A stretch of 64,000 bases of DNA, taken from contig NZ_CP045393.1 in the NCBI RefSeq assembly GCF_009363655.1, forward strand, positions 2,356,001-2,420,000. The letters run 5' to 3'. A program made the translations under genes and the position numbers. The notes under the pieces are model-generated. The model was given only the letters and a program-made list of their open reading frames with translations, ran no database searches and was not told the origin of the DNA. Positions 55,658 through 64,000 of the stretch are shown piece by piece. Origin of the DNA: Roseovarius sp. THAF27. Lineage in GTDB: Bacteria; Pseudomonadota; Alphaproteobacteria; Rhodobacterales; Rhodobacteraceae. Within the stretch, counting starts at the first letter, position 1. The number at the start of each line of letters is the position of its first letter.

Positions 55658-56452
55658 ATGAACATGGAAAACAAACCTACCCTGCCGTTCTATCAGCCCA
55701 CGGGCCGCGAATGCGACCTGTTCGAGACGGCCCATGACAACGGTTTGCCCCTTCTTCTGAAGGGGCCGACCGGCTGCGGCAAGACCCGCTTCGTCGAGCA
55801 TATGGCGGCGCGTCTGGGCAAGCCGCTCTACACCGTGGCCTGCCATGACGACCTCTCGGCGGCAGACCTGATCGGGCGCTACCTGCTCAAGGGTGGTGAA
55901 ACGGTCTGGGTCGACGGCCCCCTGACCCGCGCCGTGCGCGAGGGCGGGATCTGTTACCTTGACGAGGTCGTCGAGGCGCGCAAGGACGTCACCGTGGTCC
56001 TGCACCCGCTGACCGACACCCGCCGCACCCTGATGATCGACCGCACCGGCGAGGAACTGGTGGCGCCTGCGGGCTTCATGCTGTTGGCCTCCTACAACCC
56101 GGGCTATCAGAACGTGCTCAAACGGTTGAAACCCTCCACCCGGCAGCGCTTCCTGTCGATCTCCTTCGACTTTCCCGATCCGGAAACCGAGATCGCCGTC
56201 GTCGCCGCCGAAAGCCGGCTGGAGCCGGGACGCGTCGCACCGCTGGTGCGGCTCGCCGGGCATATAAGGCGGCTCTCGGGCATGGACCTGGAGGAAGGCG
56301 TTTCGACCCGCCTGCTGATCTATGCCGCGACGCTCATGGCAGGCGGCATGGGAGTCGTTCAGGCGCTCGAGGCCGCTGTTATCGAGCCCCTCAGCGACGA
56401 GCCGGACGTGCAGCAGGCGCTGCGCGACCTCGTCGAGACAATCTACGGGTAA
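55658..56452 (+). CDS. norQ: NorQ: MoxR-family ATPase for nitric oxide reductase
   Basis: NorQ is an AAA+ ATPase that, with NorD, inserts non-heme iron into NorB. The 264-residue protein has Walker A GPTGCGKTR (about residues 33-41), a Walker B ICYLDEVVEAR and an arginine-finger region with KPSTRQRF. It is the same family type as the moxR at 3650. norB overlaps it almost directly (three bases apart). Confidence 0.94.
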   Translation: MNMENKPTLPFYQPTGRECDLFETAHDNGLPLLLKGPTGCGKTRFVEHMAARLGKPLYTVACHDDLSAADLIGRYLLKGGETVWVDGPLTRAVREGGICYLDEVVEARKDVTVVLHPLTDTRRTLMIDRTGEELVAPAGFMLLASYNPGYQNVLKRLKPSTRQRFLSISFDFPDPETEIAVVAAESRLEPGRVAPLVRLAGHIRRLSGMDLEEGVSTRLLIYAATLMAGGMGVVQALEAAVIEPLSDEPDVQQALRDLVETIYG

Positions 56453-56457
56453 GCGCG

Positions 56458-58341
56458 ATGCACCTTCTCGATCTCATGGAACCGGAAGAGACCGTCGGCA
56501 ACCTCTGGCATGACATGGCCAGCCGGATCGGGGCCGAGGTCAGCTACCCGCAGGCGAGCGTCACGCTCGCCTCGGTCCGGCCCAGCCTTGCCGTTCTGTT
56601 CCGCTCGCTGGGCGGCGCGCCGGGGGTCGAACTGTCCGAGGTCGCCGCGTCGCTGGTGCGCCACCGTCGACCCCTGCGGCGCAAGCTGGGGGCCGAGCGC
56701 GATCACGAATGGGTCGCCCGGTTCGACGGCGAGCGGCTGGCCCTGCCGCCCTTCATCGCCGCCTTTCCGGACCCCGCCCTCAACCGTGCGGCCTATTTCT
56801 GGCTGACTGCACTGGCGGCCTGCTCCGACATCGGCGCCTTCGACTTCGCCGCAGGCGGCCCCGCCCTCGACTGCGCCCAGATCCGGGCCAACATTGCGGC
56901 GGCTGACGCGGCCTATGCCACCTGCCCCGGCCTGCGGCAAAGCTATGCGCAGATGGCCTTGTTCTGCGCCGAGACACGTCCGAACGTCCTCCGCCCGGCG
57001 CAGGAGGCGGCCATGGAAGCCGCCATTCTCGATCAGCTTTTCGGGGCGAGACCGGCGCTTGCGCCCACCCCGGCCCCGCGCGGCTACATGCCCGCGGCAC
57101 CCGTGCCGATCTGGCTGCGTTTCGCCGACCCCGGCTCCGGCGCCCCGGCGGGCGACGAAGAGGCCGATCCGGCAGCACCCCCGCCAGACGCCGCCCATAC
57201 CTCCCGCAAACCGGGAGAGCGCAAGGACCAGGATCAGCAGAACCGCAAGGACAGCTTCATCATCCACCGTTTCGAGTCGATTCTGTCATGGGTCGAGTCG
57301 ATGAATATCAACCGCAGCGTCGACGATGACGACGACGAGAACGCCCAGAAGGCCGCCGACGACCAGGACCGGATCACCCTGTCGAAACAGGATCGAAAGG
57401 CCGCGACCCGCCTGCGCCTGCATCTCGATCTGTCGCCAGCCGATGCCGACCACGAGGCGCTGGCCGGGGAATACACCTATGCCGAATGGAACCACCGCAG
57501 CCGCAGCTACATGCCCGGCCATTGCCGTGTGCTCGACGCGCCCGCCCGCCCCGGCGGTGCGCCATTCGTGCCCGATGCCCGCCGCATGCGCGAGGTCCGC
57601 CGCCAGTTCGAGGCGCTGCGCCCGCGCCGGATCCTGCAACCGCGCCAGGTGGACGGCTCCGAACTTGACCTCGACGCCCTGCTGACCGCCCGCGCCGACC
57701 TGGCCGCCACCGGGCGCGGCTCGGACCGCATCTGGCAATCTGCCCGCCAGACCGAGCGGGACCTCTCCGTGGCATTCCTGATCGACACCTCCCGCTCGAC
57801 CGAGGCCGCCATCGGCGACACCTCGGTGATCGATGTTGCGCGCGAGGCGATGGCGGCACTTGCCGGGGGCATCGACGCGGCGGGCGACCGCCTGGGCATC
57901 TGGGGGTTCTCGTCCCTGCGCCGCGACCGCGTCTTCCTGACACGCTGCAAGGATTTTGACGCCCCCATGTCGCCGGACGTCACCGCTAATATCGGCTCGC
58001 TCAGCCCCGGCCACTACACCCGCCTCGGCGTCGCGATCCGCCATGTCAGCGCCCAACTGGCCGACCAGCCAAGCGCCCGCAAGCTGCTGATCGTGCTGAC
58101 CGACGGCAAGCCCAACGACCTTGACCATTACGAGGGGCAACACGGCATCGAGGACAGCCACATGGCCGTGCGCGAGGCCCGCAATGCCGGGCAAAGCCTC
58201 CATGGCATCATCATCGACGAGGACGGCCAGGATTGGTTCGCCCGTATCTTCGGGCGCGGCGGCTTTACCCTGTTGCCCGATCCCGAACGCCTGACCCGGG
58301 CCCTGCCCGACATCTACCGCACCCTGACGCAGGAGACCTGA
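56458..58341 (+). CDS. norD: NorD: VWA protein for nitric oxide reductase
   Basis: NorD is the partner of NorQ in NorB activation. The 627-residue protein has a long N-terminal helical part and a central acidic linker (VDDDDDENAQK near residue 288). The C-terminal VWA domain has the MIDAS motif DTSRS (near residue 442), and later VLTDGKPNDLDHY. The length matches NorD of denitrifiers. It follows norQ by five bases. Confidence 0.94.
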   Translation: MHLLDLMEPEETVGNLWHDMASRIGAEVSYPQASVTLASVRPSLAVLFRSLGGAPGVELSEVAASLVRHRRPLRRKLGAERDHEWVARFDGERLALPPFIAAFPDPALNRAAYFWLTALAACSDIGAFDFAAGGPALDCAQIRANIAAADAAYATCPGLRQSYAQMALFCAETRPNVLRPAQEAAMEAAILDQLFGARPALAPTPAPRGYMPAAPVPIWLRFADPGSGAPAGDEEADPAAPPPDAAHTSRKPGERKDQDQQNRKDSFIIHRFESILSWVESMNINRSVDDDDDENAQKAADDQDRITLSKQDRKAATRLRLHLDLSPADADHEALAGEYTYAEWNHRSRSYMPGHCRVLDAPARPGGAPFVPDARRMREVRRQFEALRPRRILQPRQVDGSELDLDALLTARADLAATGRGSDRIWQSARQTERDLSVAFLIDTSRSTEAAIGDTSVIDVAREAMAALAGGIDAAGDRLGIWGFSSLRRDRVFLTRCKDFDAPMSPDVTANIGSLSPGHYTRLGVAIRHVSAQLADQPSARKLLIVLTDGKPNDLDHYEGQHGIEDSHMAVREARNAGQSLHGIIIDEDGQDWFARIFGRGGFTLLPDPERLTRALPDIYRTLTQET

Positions 58342-58342
58342 C

Positions 58343-58519
58343 ATGCGCAGACTGATCCTTCCCTTCGCCACGCTCTTCGCTTCGCCCGCGATTGCCGAGA
58401 GCTTCGACCGGCCCATCCCGCAAGCCCAGTCGGCCACCGCCGAGTTCTGGTACGCGATGGCCTGCATCGCGCTCCTCGCATCGATGATCGCGGTGCACAG
58501 ACTGGTGTCGCGCAGATGA
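58343..58519 (+). CDS. Small membrane protein of the nor cluster, 58 residues
   Basis: The ORF starts at the ATG 58343, one base after the norD stop, and its end overlaps the next start (ATGA). It has a signal-like N-terminus (RRLILPFATLFASPAIA), a short periplasmic segment and one membrane helix (WYAMACIALLASMIAVHRLV). Its place after norD fits a small NorF-like subunit or assembly factor, but I cannot confirm homology. Confidence 0.65.
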   Translation: MRRLILPFATLFASPAIAESFDRPIPQAQSATAEFWYAMACIALLASMIAVHRLVSRR

Positions 58520-58755
58520 CCCGGCAGGGGTGGTCCACCCGGCGCATCGCGCTGGCGCTCTACCCGTTCGGCGCGGGCGCGGCGGCGGTCAACGTCTTCT
58601 TCGCCTCGCTGATCTTCAGCTGGCTCGGTGCGCCGGTCGCCTCGACGGCGTGGTCGCTGGGACTGGGCTGTGGTATCGGGGCGCCCGCGACGTGGTATTT
58701 CGCGCGGCATATCCGTCACCTGATGGATGTCGCGGAAGGAAAGGAGGCGTCATGA
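58516..58755 (+). CDS. Small membrane protein of the nor cluster, 79 residues (possibly NnrT)
   Basis: This 79-residue protein has two predicted membrane helices (AGAAAVNVFFASLIFSWLG and STAWSLGLGCGIGAPATWYF). It overlaps its neighbours by four bases on both sides (58516-58519, 58752-58755). In Rhodobacter sphaeroides, nnrT and nnrU follow nor genes, and this might be NnrT by position. That assignment is a guess. Confidence 0.6.
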   Translation: MTRQGWSTRRIALALYPFGAGAAAVNVFFASLIFSWLGAPVASTAWSLGLGCGIGAPATWYFARHIRHLMDVAEGKEAS

Positions 58756-59006
58756 AGATCGACATGCAGACCGGCGAGCCCGTGATCGACGCGGCCGACC
58801 TCGCCGGGCTGCTGGACCTGACCCCGGACGAGGTGCGCGACAGGATGCGCGGCGGCCGGATCACGACCCGGCTGGAAACCGGCGCGGACGACGACGCCGG
58901 GAAGATGCGGCTCAGTTTTTTTCACGATGACATGCGCGTGCGCCTGACCTGTTCCGAGGACGGAACGGTGCTCAAGACCCTGCGCACCAGAACGGGACAG
59001 CGATGA
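58752..59006 (+). CDS. DUF6522 family protein
   Basis: This 84-residue soluble protein (MKIDMQTGEPVIDAADLAGLLDL, then EDGTVLKTLRTRTG) resembles the DUF6522 family seen in denitrification clusters. The function is unknown; the fold looks like a small alpha/beta domain that could bind a partner or ligand. It overlaps both neighbours by four bases, so it is translated with nnrS. GGAGG lies seven bases before the ATG at 58752. Confidence 0.7.
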   Translation: MKIDMQTGEPVIDAADLAGLLDLTPDEVRDRMRGGRITTRLETGADDDAGKMRLSFFHDDMRVRLTCSEDGTVLKTLRTRTGQR

Positions 59007-60193
59007 TGGCAAAGACATCGGCAGAACAGATGCGGGCGTGGCAGGGGCCGGCGCTCTTCAGCTTCGGCTTCCGGCCCTTCTTCCTGTTCGGGGCGCTTTG
59101 GGTCGCGCTGGCGATGCTCTTGTGGCTGCCCGCCCTCTCGGGGACGATCACGCTGCCGACGCGCTTCGACCCGGTGTCGTGGCATGCGCATGAATTTCTG
59201 TTCGGCTATCTCGGCGCAGTCCTGGCAGGCTTCCTGCTGACGGCAGTGCCCAACTGGACCGGCCGCTTGCCGATGGTGGGCTGGCGGTTGGCGGCGCTCT
59301 TCGCGCTCTGGGCTGCAGGGCGTGTGGCGGTGCTGGTCTCGGGCCACCTGCCCTCGGCAGTCGCGCCGGTCATCGACCTGGCCTTTCCGCTGGTGCTGGG
59401 CGGCCTGATCCTGCGCGAGATCGTGGCGGGCCGAAACTGGCGCAACCTGGTCGTGCTGGGCCTTCTGGCCGTCTTCACGCTGGCCAACGGGATTTTCCAT
59501 ATCGAGGCCCTTACGGGGGCTTACGCAGCCCAAGGCTTCGGCCTGCGCCTCGGCCTTGCGACCGGCATCATGATGATCGCCGTGATCGGCGGGCGGATCA
59601 TCCCGTCCTTCACCCGCAACTGGCTGGCGCAGCACGACGATCCGGCGCGGCCCGCCCCGCCGATGCAACGCTTCGACAAGATCGTACTGCTGGCCAGCAT
59701 GGTGATCCTGACGCATTGGGTCGTCCGGCCGTTCGCAACACAAACCGGCGCGGCGCTGATCGTTCTAGGCGGGCTGCACCTTGCCCGGCAGGCCCGCTGG
59801 CAGCCACATCATACCCTGCGCGAACCCCTCTTGTGGGTGCTGCACGCCGCCTACCTGTTCATCCCGCTGGGTGCCTTCGCGCTCGGGCTCGACCAGATCC
59901 TGGGCCATCCGGGCACCGCCGGTGCGCAGCACCTCTGGATGGCCGGGGCCATCGGCGCGATGACCCTCGCCGTGATGACCCGCGCCAGCCTGGGCCACAC
60001 CGGGCAGAGCCTCACCGCGAACCGGGCGACCGTTGCGATCTATCTCTGTCACTTCGGCTCGGTCCTCGCCCGGTTCGGCGCCTCGATCCATCTGGGACTC
60101 ATGCATGTGTCAGGGGCGCTCTGGCTGGCGGCCTTCGTGGGGTTCGCAATCGGCTACGGCCCGTCGCTCCTGCGCCCGAAACCGGAGAAGTAA
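59003..60193 (+). CDS. nnrS: NnrS family protein
   Basis: NnrS is a heme- and copper-containing 12-helix membrane protein that protects against NO stress. The 396-residue protein has GFRPFFLFGALWVALAMLLW (near residue 18), HAHEFLFGYLGAVLAGFLLTAVPNW, GGRIIPSFTRNW and MTRASLGHTG, all NnrS signatures. The His in HAHE is a likely heme ligand. It overlaps the DUF6522 stop by four bases. Confidence 0.94.
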   Translation: MMAKTSAEQMRAWQGPALFSFGFRPFFLFGALWVALAMLLWLPALSGTITLPTRFDPVSWHAHEFLFGYLGAVLAGFLLTAVPNWTGRLPMVGWRLAALFALWAAGRVAVLVSGHLPSAVAPVIDLAFPLVLGGLILREIVAGRNWRNLVVLGLLAVFTLANGIFHIEALTGAYAAQGFGLRLGLATGIMMIAVIGGRIIPSFTRNWLAQHDDPARPAPPMQRFDKIVLLASMVILTHWVVRPFATQTGAALIVLGGLHLARQARWQPHHTLREPLLWVLHAAYLFIPLGAFALGLDQILGHPGTAGAQHLWMAGAIGAMTLAVMTRASLGHTGQSLTANRATVAIYLCHFGSVLARFGASIHLGLMHVSGALWLAAFVGFAIGYGPSLLRPKPEK

Positions 60194-60194
60194 C

Positions 60195-60863
60195 ATGGGA
60201 TGGATCGGATTTGCGGCCGTCTTCGCGGCCTTCTTCCTGACGCACTCGATCCCCGTGCGCCCCGCAATCAAGTCCCGGATTGCGGGGAAAATCGGCACGC
60301 GCGGCTTCGGGATGGCCTACTCCGCCCTTTCGACCGGGATGCTGGCGCTGCTGATCTGGTCCGCCGGCGAGGCACCCTACGTTCAGCTCTGGCCGCAGAT
60401 GGAATGGCACCGCCATGCCGCACATCTGGGGATGCTGTCTGTCTGCCTCGTCCTCGCACTGAGCATCGGGCGACCGAATCCATTTTCCTTCGGCGGCGCG
60501 CGGAACGCGTGTTTCGACGCATCCCGTCCCGGCATCGTAGGCTGGACACGGCACCCTGTCCTGCTGGCGCTGGCGCTGTGGGCTGGTGTCCACCTTCTGC
60601 CCAACGGAGACCTTGCGCATGTTATTCTGTTCGGCATGCTGGGCGGCTTCGCTCTCGCCGGTCGCGCCGTGCTCGACCGGCGCAAACGACGGGTGCTCGG
60701 AACATCCCTCTGGGCCAGGCTGGACACCGCACGCAAGGCCGGGCCACTGCTTCATGCGCCGCACTCCTGGCCCGGCCTGTTCATCCGGCTGCTCGCGGGC
60801 CTTGCGGCCTTCGCCGCGCTATTGCTGGCCCATCCGCACGTGATCGGCGTGTCCGCACTCTGA
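60195..60863 (+). CDS. nnrU: NnrU family protein
   Basis: NnrU is a membrane protein with a methyltransferase-like fold, genetically linked to Nir and Nor activity in R. sphaeroides. The 222-residue protein has about five helices and the family blocks FFLTHSIPVRPAIKSRI and GWTRHPVLLALALWAG. It starts one base after the nnrS stop, so it is the last gene of the nor operon. Its stop is 11 bp from the PAP2 gene stop. Confidence 0.9.
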   Translation: MGWIGFAAVFAAFFLTHSIPVRPAIKSRIAGKIGTRGFGMAYSALSTGMLALLIWSAGEAPYVQLWPQMEWHRHAAHLGMLSVCLVLALSIGRPNPFSFGGARNACFDASRPGIVGWTRHPVLLALALWAGVHLLPNGDLAHVILFGMLGGFALAGRAVLDRRKRRVLGTSLWARLDTARKAGPLLHAPHSWPGLFIRLLAGLAAFAALLLAHPHVIGVSAL

Positions 60864-60874
60864 CGCTGTCACGG

Positions 60875-61645
60875 TCACTCGTCGGGCGACATGTCCAACC
60901 GCGCATCCGTGCTGGCCGGCGCGCCGCCGACCGGATGCCGCGTCGGATGTCCACCATCCGAAAGGTTGCGTGCAAAGATCAGGCAGACCATTGCCCAGGC
61001 CCCACCCGCCAGCCAGCCAGCGGCAACGTCGGTCGGCCAGTGCACACCCAGATAGACCCGGCTGACGCCGACCAGTACCGTCAGCAGGACCGCGACGCTC
61101 ATGACATAAACCTTGAGATGGAAACGCGGCTGCACGCGGGCGATCAGAACCCCCATCGTCAGGTATGCGACCGCCGCCATCATCGAATGGCCCGAGGGGA
61201 AACTGGCACTATGCACGAGCGACCCGTGCGGCACGAGGTCGGGCCGTGAGCGGTCGAAGAATTCCTTCGCAAAACTGCTGATCAGAATGCCACCACCCAC
61301 GGAGACCAGGATATAGATCGTCGTCGTCCATCGCCTCAGCAGCAGGAAAAAGACCGACACGACCAGCGTCATGAGCGTCAGTGCCGCGACTCCCCCCAAC
61401 GCGGTGAAATCGCGCCCCATCTCTTCGAGCCACCAGGGGCCAATCGGATCCGAAAGATCGTCGGTGCTCCGCAACATCAGCAGGATGTCGCGGTCGATAT
61501 CGCTGGTCGCGCCTTCGACAACTTCGTCGACAAGTTCGGACAGCGCCCAGGTCGCCGCAACGATGACGCTCAGAATGACGACAAAGGTCATCTCGACATT
61601 GTGGCGTGCCTGGCGAAGCAATCCTGAGAACTGGCTGATTTTCAT
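60875..61645 (-). CDS. PAP2-superfamily phosphatase
   Basis: This 256-residue membrane phosphatase has the three PAP2 motifs: KEFFDRSRP (near residue 125), SFPSGHS and SRVYLGVHWPTDVAAG. Five to six helices surround them. It dephosphorylates lipid or isoprenyl phosphates outside the membrane; the substrate is unknown. It converges with nnrU. It is divergent from phnD with a 254-bp spacer. Confidence 0.9.
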   Translation of the reverse strand: MKISQFSGLLRQARHNVEMTFVVILSVIVAATWALSELVDEVVEGATSDIDRDILLMLRSTDDLSDPIGPWWLEEMGRDFTALGGVAALTLMTLVVSVFFLLLRRWTTTIYILVSVGGGILISSFAKEFFDRSRPDLVPHGSLVHSASFPSGHSMMAAVAYLTMGVLIARVQPRFHLKVYVMSVAVLLTVLVGVSRVYLGVHWPTDVAAGWLAGGAWAMVCLIFARNLSDGGHPTRHPVGGAPASTDARLDMSPDE

Positions 61646-61653
61646 GTACTCAA

Positions 61654-61690
61654 AGGTCTTTCCTCACAGGTCTTTCCTCACAGGTCTTTC
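61654..61690. repeat. 14-bp tandem repeat next to the PAP2 start
   Basis: AGGTCTTTCCTCAC occurs at 61654-61667 and 61668-61681, and a third partial copy (AGGTCTTTCGTC) starts at 61682. It lies directly upstream of the PAP2 start codon (61645, minus strand), where the repeat reads GTGAGGAAAGACCT. The AGGAAAG could present ribosome-site-like sequence. Confidence 0.7.
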
Positions 61691-61899
61691 GTCGCGTCAC
61701 CAAGGGCAAATGGAACGCGGCATCGCCGACCGCAATACCGTATTCCTGCTGACCGAAAATTCAATCCGCTCGCAATTTCCCGCGGGTCCGGCAAAGGCGG
61801 CATCCCCAGACAAACATTGCAAGTTTTCGATAATAGTGATGTGCTCACAGAATTGCATCCGGGAAACCTTTGCAGACAAAATACCAAATGGGAGGATAC

Positions 61900-62880
61900 A
61901 TGATGAACAGGATCTTGACCTACGGGGCGACGCTATCTGCCGTGATCGCGCTGTCCGCCGGCGCGGCGTTCGCGCAGGAAGAAGAGACCGCCCAGCTCGA
62001 CAGCCAGTACACCGACGCGGACGGCGACCTCGTTGCCGACGCGCCCGAGGATGAAGGCGCCCTGCGCGACCCCGACACGCTGATCTTTGCCTACACGCCG
62101 GTGGAGGACCCGGCGATCTACGAGGATATCTGGACGCCCTTCATCGAGCATCTGGAGGAAAAGACCGGCAAGGACGTGCAGTTCTTTGCGGTTCAGTCGA
62201 ACTCTGCCGAGGTCGAGGCCATGCGCTCGGGACGCCTGCATATCGCGGGCTTCTCGACCGGCCCGACGCCTTTCGCGGTGAACCTCGCAGGGGCCGTTCC
62301 CTTCGCGATCATGGGGGCCGATGACGGTCAGTTCGGCTACAAGCTGCAGATCTACACGCAGGCCGACAGCGACATCAAGGAAGTGGCCGACATGGCCGGC
62401 AAGCGCATCGCACACACCTCTCCGACATCCAACTCGGGCAACCAGGCGCCAAGGGCCCTGTTCCCCGACCTCGGTGTCGTCCCGGACCAGGACTATCAGG
62501 TGACCTATTCCGGCAGCCACGATCAGTCGATGCTGGGCGTAGTGGCAGGCGACTATGACGCCGCACCCGTCGCGTCCGAGGTGGTCGACCGGATGGCCGA
62601 GCGCGGCCTTTACGATCCCGAGGACGTTCGCATCGTCTGGGAAAGCGATCCGTTCCCGACCACCTCCTACGCCTACGCGCATGACCTGACGCCCGAGCTG
62701 AAGAAGAGCATCGAAGACGCGTTCTTCAGCTTCGACTTCGAAGGCACCGCACTGGGCGAAGAGTTCACCGGCGTGTCGAAATTCATTCCGATCACCTACA
62801 AGGATCAATGGCGCGTCATCCGCCAGATCCAGAAGGCCAACGGCGTCGAGTATACGCCGCAGGGGCTCGCTGCGGAATAA
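61900..62880 (+). CDS. phnD: Phosphonate/phosphite ABC transporter substrate-binding protein
   Basis: This 326-residue periplasmic binding protein has a Sec signal (TLSAVIALSAGAAFA), then an acidic N-terminus. The PhnD-type fold shows FFAVQSNSAEVEAMRSGRLHIAGFSTGP (near residue 103), KRIAHTSPTSNSG and VYSGSHDQS-like YSGSHDQSMLGV. PhnD binds phosphonates or phosphite; which ligand cannot be told here. GGAGG precedes the ATG at 61900. phnC and phnE follow on the same strand. Confidence 0.9.
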   Translation: MMNRILTYGATLSAVIALSAGAAFAQEEETAQLDSQYTDADGDLVADAPEDEGALRDPDTLIFAYTPVEDPAIYEDIWTPFIEHLEEKTGKDVQFFAVQSNSAEVEAMRSGRLHIAGFSTGPTPFAVNLAGAVPFAIMGADDGQFGYKLQIYTQADSDIKEVADMAGKRIAHTSPTSNSGNQAPRALFPDLGVVPDQDYQVTYSGSHDQSMLGVVAGDYDAAPVASEVVDRMAERGLYDPEDVRIVWESDPFPTTSYAYAHDLTPELKKSIEDAFFSFDFEGTALGEEFTGVSKFIPITYKDQWRVIRQIQKANGVEYTPQGLAAE

Positions 62881-62894
62881 TGCGCCACATCGAC

Positions 62895-62921
62895 AGGACC
62901 GGCGCGCCGCGTGCCGGTCCT
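62895..62921 (+). other. Hairpin between phnD and phnC
   Basis: AGGACCGGC (62895-62903) and GCCGGTCCT (62913-62921) pair perfectly around a 9-nt loop, 15 bp after the phnD stop. A stable intercistronic hairpin behind a binding-protein gene usually raises its mRNA level over the downstream ABC genes. It may also act as a partial terminator. Confidence 0.65.
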
Positions 62922-62940
62922 TGTCCGGAGGAACACGCGA

Positions 62941-63717
62941 ATGCTGAAGATTACCGACCTGGTCAAGCGCTACGATGGCGGTGACCCGGTCCTCAAGGAT
63001 CTCGATCTGACGATCGAGGGGCAGACCGTCGTGTCGATCATCGGCTCGTCGGGCGCGGGCAAGTCGACACTCCTGCGCTGCATCAACCGGCTGGTCGAAC
63101 CGACGTCGGGAAGTATCAATCTCAACGGGACCGAACTGACACATCTCCGGGGTGCCAAGCTGCGCGCGGCGCGGCGCAAGATCGGGATGGTGTTCCAGGG
63201 CTTCAACCTCGTGGACCGGCTGACGGTGATGGAGAACGTCCAGTCGGGTCGGCTGGGCTATATCCCGACATGGGCCGCGATCCTGCGGCGTTATCCCAAG
63301 GCGGACGTTCGCCGCGCCTACGAATTGATGGATCGGGTCGGCATCGCGCATTACGCAAACAAGCGCGCCGATCAACTTTCGGGCGGCGAACGACAGCGCG
63401 TCGGCGTCGTGCGCGCCCTCATGCAAGATCCCGATATCCTGCTTGCGGACGAGCCGACGGCCTCGCTCGACCCCAAGACGTCCGAACAGATCATGGGCCT
63501 TCTGCGTGACCTCGCGGGCGAGTTGAAGCTGCCGGTGGTGATCAACATCCACAACGTGGCCGAGGCCAAGGAATACACGGACCGCATCGTCGGGATGCGG
63601 TACGGAAGGATCATATTCGACGACGTCCCGGCCCGGCTGGATCAGGAGGCCATGGACCAGATCTATTCCGGCAGCCCGCACGCGGATCGCAGCACGGATC
63701 CGGTGGTCGCGCAATGA
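62941..63717 (+). CDS. phnC: Phosphonate ABC transporter ATPase
   Basis: This 258-residue ABC ATPase has Walker A GSSGAGKST (about residues 37-45), the signature LSGGERQRV and Walker B ILLADEPTASLDP, all intact. The PhnC type is suggested by context and the IHNVAEAKEYTDRIVGM H-loop. It powers uptake with PhnD and PhnE. CGGAGG precedes the ATG at 62941; its stop overlaps phnE (ATGA). Confidence 0.92.
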   Translation: MLKITDLVKRYDGGDPVLKDLDLTIEGQTVVSIIGSSGAGKSTLLRCINRLVEPTSGSINLNGTELTHLRGAKLRAARRKIGMVFQGFNLVDRLTVMENVQSGRLGYIPTWAAILRRYPKADVRRAYELMDRVGIAHYANKRADQLSGGERQRVGVVRALMQDPDILLADEPTASLDPKTSEQIMGLLRDLAGELKLPVVINIHNVAEAKEYTDRIVGMRYGRIIFDDVPARLDQEAMDQIYSGSPHADRSTDPVVAQ

Positions 63718-64000
63718 GCAACCATCCCGACACATGGCGCCGCCCCCCCTTCATCGCCAATCGGTGGCTTCGCTGGGCCGTCTATATCGGGGCGCTGGTC
63801 TACGTGGTCTGGGTGATCGCCACGATCCCCATCGACTGGCAACGCGTCGTCGAAGGCGTGGACCGCGCCGGACGCATCTTCGGCGGAGCGATCCCCCCAA
63901 GCTTCGAACGCAGCGGATTGCTGATCGACGGCTTTCTCGAAAGCATCAAGATCGCCATTCTCGCGACAGCGGGCGGCGTCATCCTGTCCATCCCGATCGC
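63714..64000 (+). CDS. phnE: Phosphonate ABC transporter permease (cut by window edge)
   Basis: The ATG at 63714 overlaps the phnC stop by four bases. The 95 residues visible include an N-terminal cytoplasmic segment and a membrane helix (WAVYIGALVYVVWVIATIPI). The pattern LLIDGFLESIKIAILATAGGVILS fits the start of the permease domain. The rest is outside the window, so integrity cannot be judged. Confidence 0.85.
   Translation, partial: MSNHPDTWRRPPFIANRWLRWAVYIGALVYVVWVIATIPIDWQRVVEGVDRAGRIFGGAIPPSFERSGLLIDGFLESIKIAILATAGGVILSIPI

Noticed and set aside
53744..56263. 839-codon minus-strand open frame
   Set aside because: It is a GC-rich shadow of norC, norB and norQ; the His/Arg/Gln-rich translation has no recognisable domain.

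Overview
This window looks like chromosomal DNA of a Rhodobacteraceae (Roseobacter-group) alphaproteobacterium. The basis is high GC, densely packed genes, and family-typical neighbourhoods: alr-mlaEF, radA-cvpA-purF, tatABC with a DUF815 ATPase, surE-pcm-nlpD, and birA-coaX-rnj. It also carries several short palindromic intergenic repeat families. The genus cannot be fixed from the sequence alone. I see no rRNA, tRNA, CRISPR array or intact insertion sequence.

Bases 1-38.2 kb are mainly housekeeping. In order they hold: an OmpA-family envelope protein (cut by the left edge) with a CoxE-like VWA protein and a MoxR ATPase; pyrC and pyrE; dnaB with two DnaA-box-like sites upstream; alr, mlaE, mlaF and a PqiA-like membrane protein; radA, cvpA and purF; bioY; surE-pcm-nlpD; tatABC with a DUF815 ATPase on the minus strand; a Hint-domain protein; prfC; two uncharacterised overlapping genes; a glycosyltransferase; a DEAD-box helicase; and rnj-coaX-birA on the minus strand.

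At about 38.2 kb, just beyond birA, the character changes. A decayed tyrosine-integrase N-terminus and a LysR-type HTH relic lie in a gene-poor, lower-GC stretch. From there the content is accessory. It includes three transporter or enzyme units each divergent from a regulator: LysE/LysR; LysE plus EamA/LysR; and aldehyde dehydrogenase/ModE-like regulator with three TATGCA-N6-TGCATA-type sites. It also holds a TPP riboswitch controlling a Nudix hydrolase and thiD, a 3-hydroxyisobutyrate-dehydrogenase-like gene, and a paiB gene broken by a one-base frameshift.

Bases 50-61 kb form a partial denitrification locus. Pseudoazurin, the copper nitrite reductase NirK and NirV are on the minus strand. 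A Crp/Fnr regulator (NnrR/Dnr type, no cysteines), norCBQD, three small genes, nnrS and nnrU are on the plus strand, with a DUF1858 protein on the minus strand between them. NirK reduces nitrite to NO, pseudoazurin is a likely electron donor, and NorCB reduces NO to N2O. TTGYG-N4-CRCAA-type sites lie upstream of pseudoazurin/nirK and of norC. No nosZ or nitrate reductase is in view.

The window ends with a PAP2 phosphatase and a phosphonate/phosphite-type ABC transporter in the order phnD-phnC-phnE (phnE cut by the right edge), with a strong hairpin between phnD and phnC.
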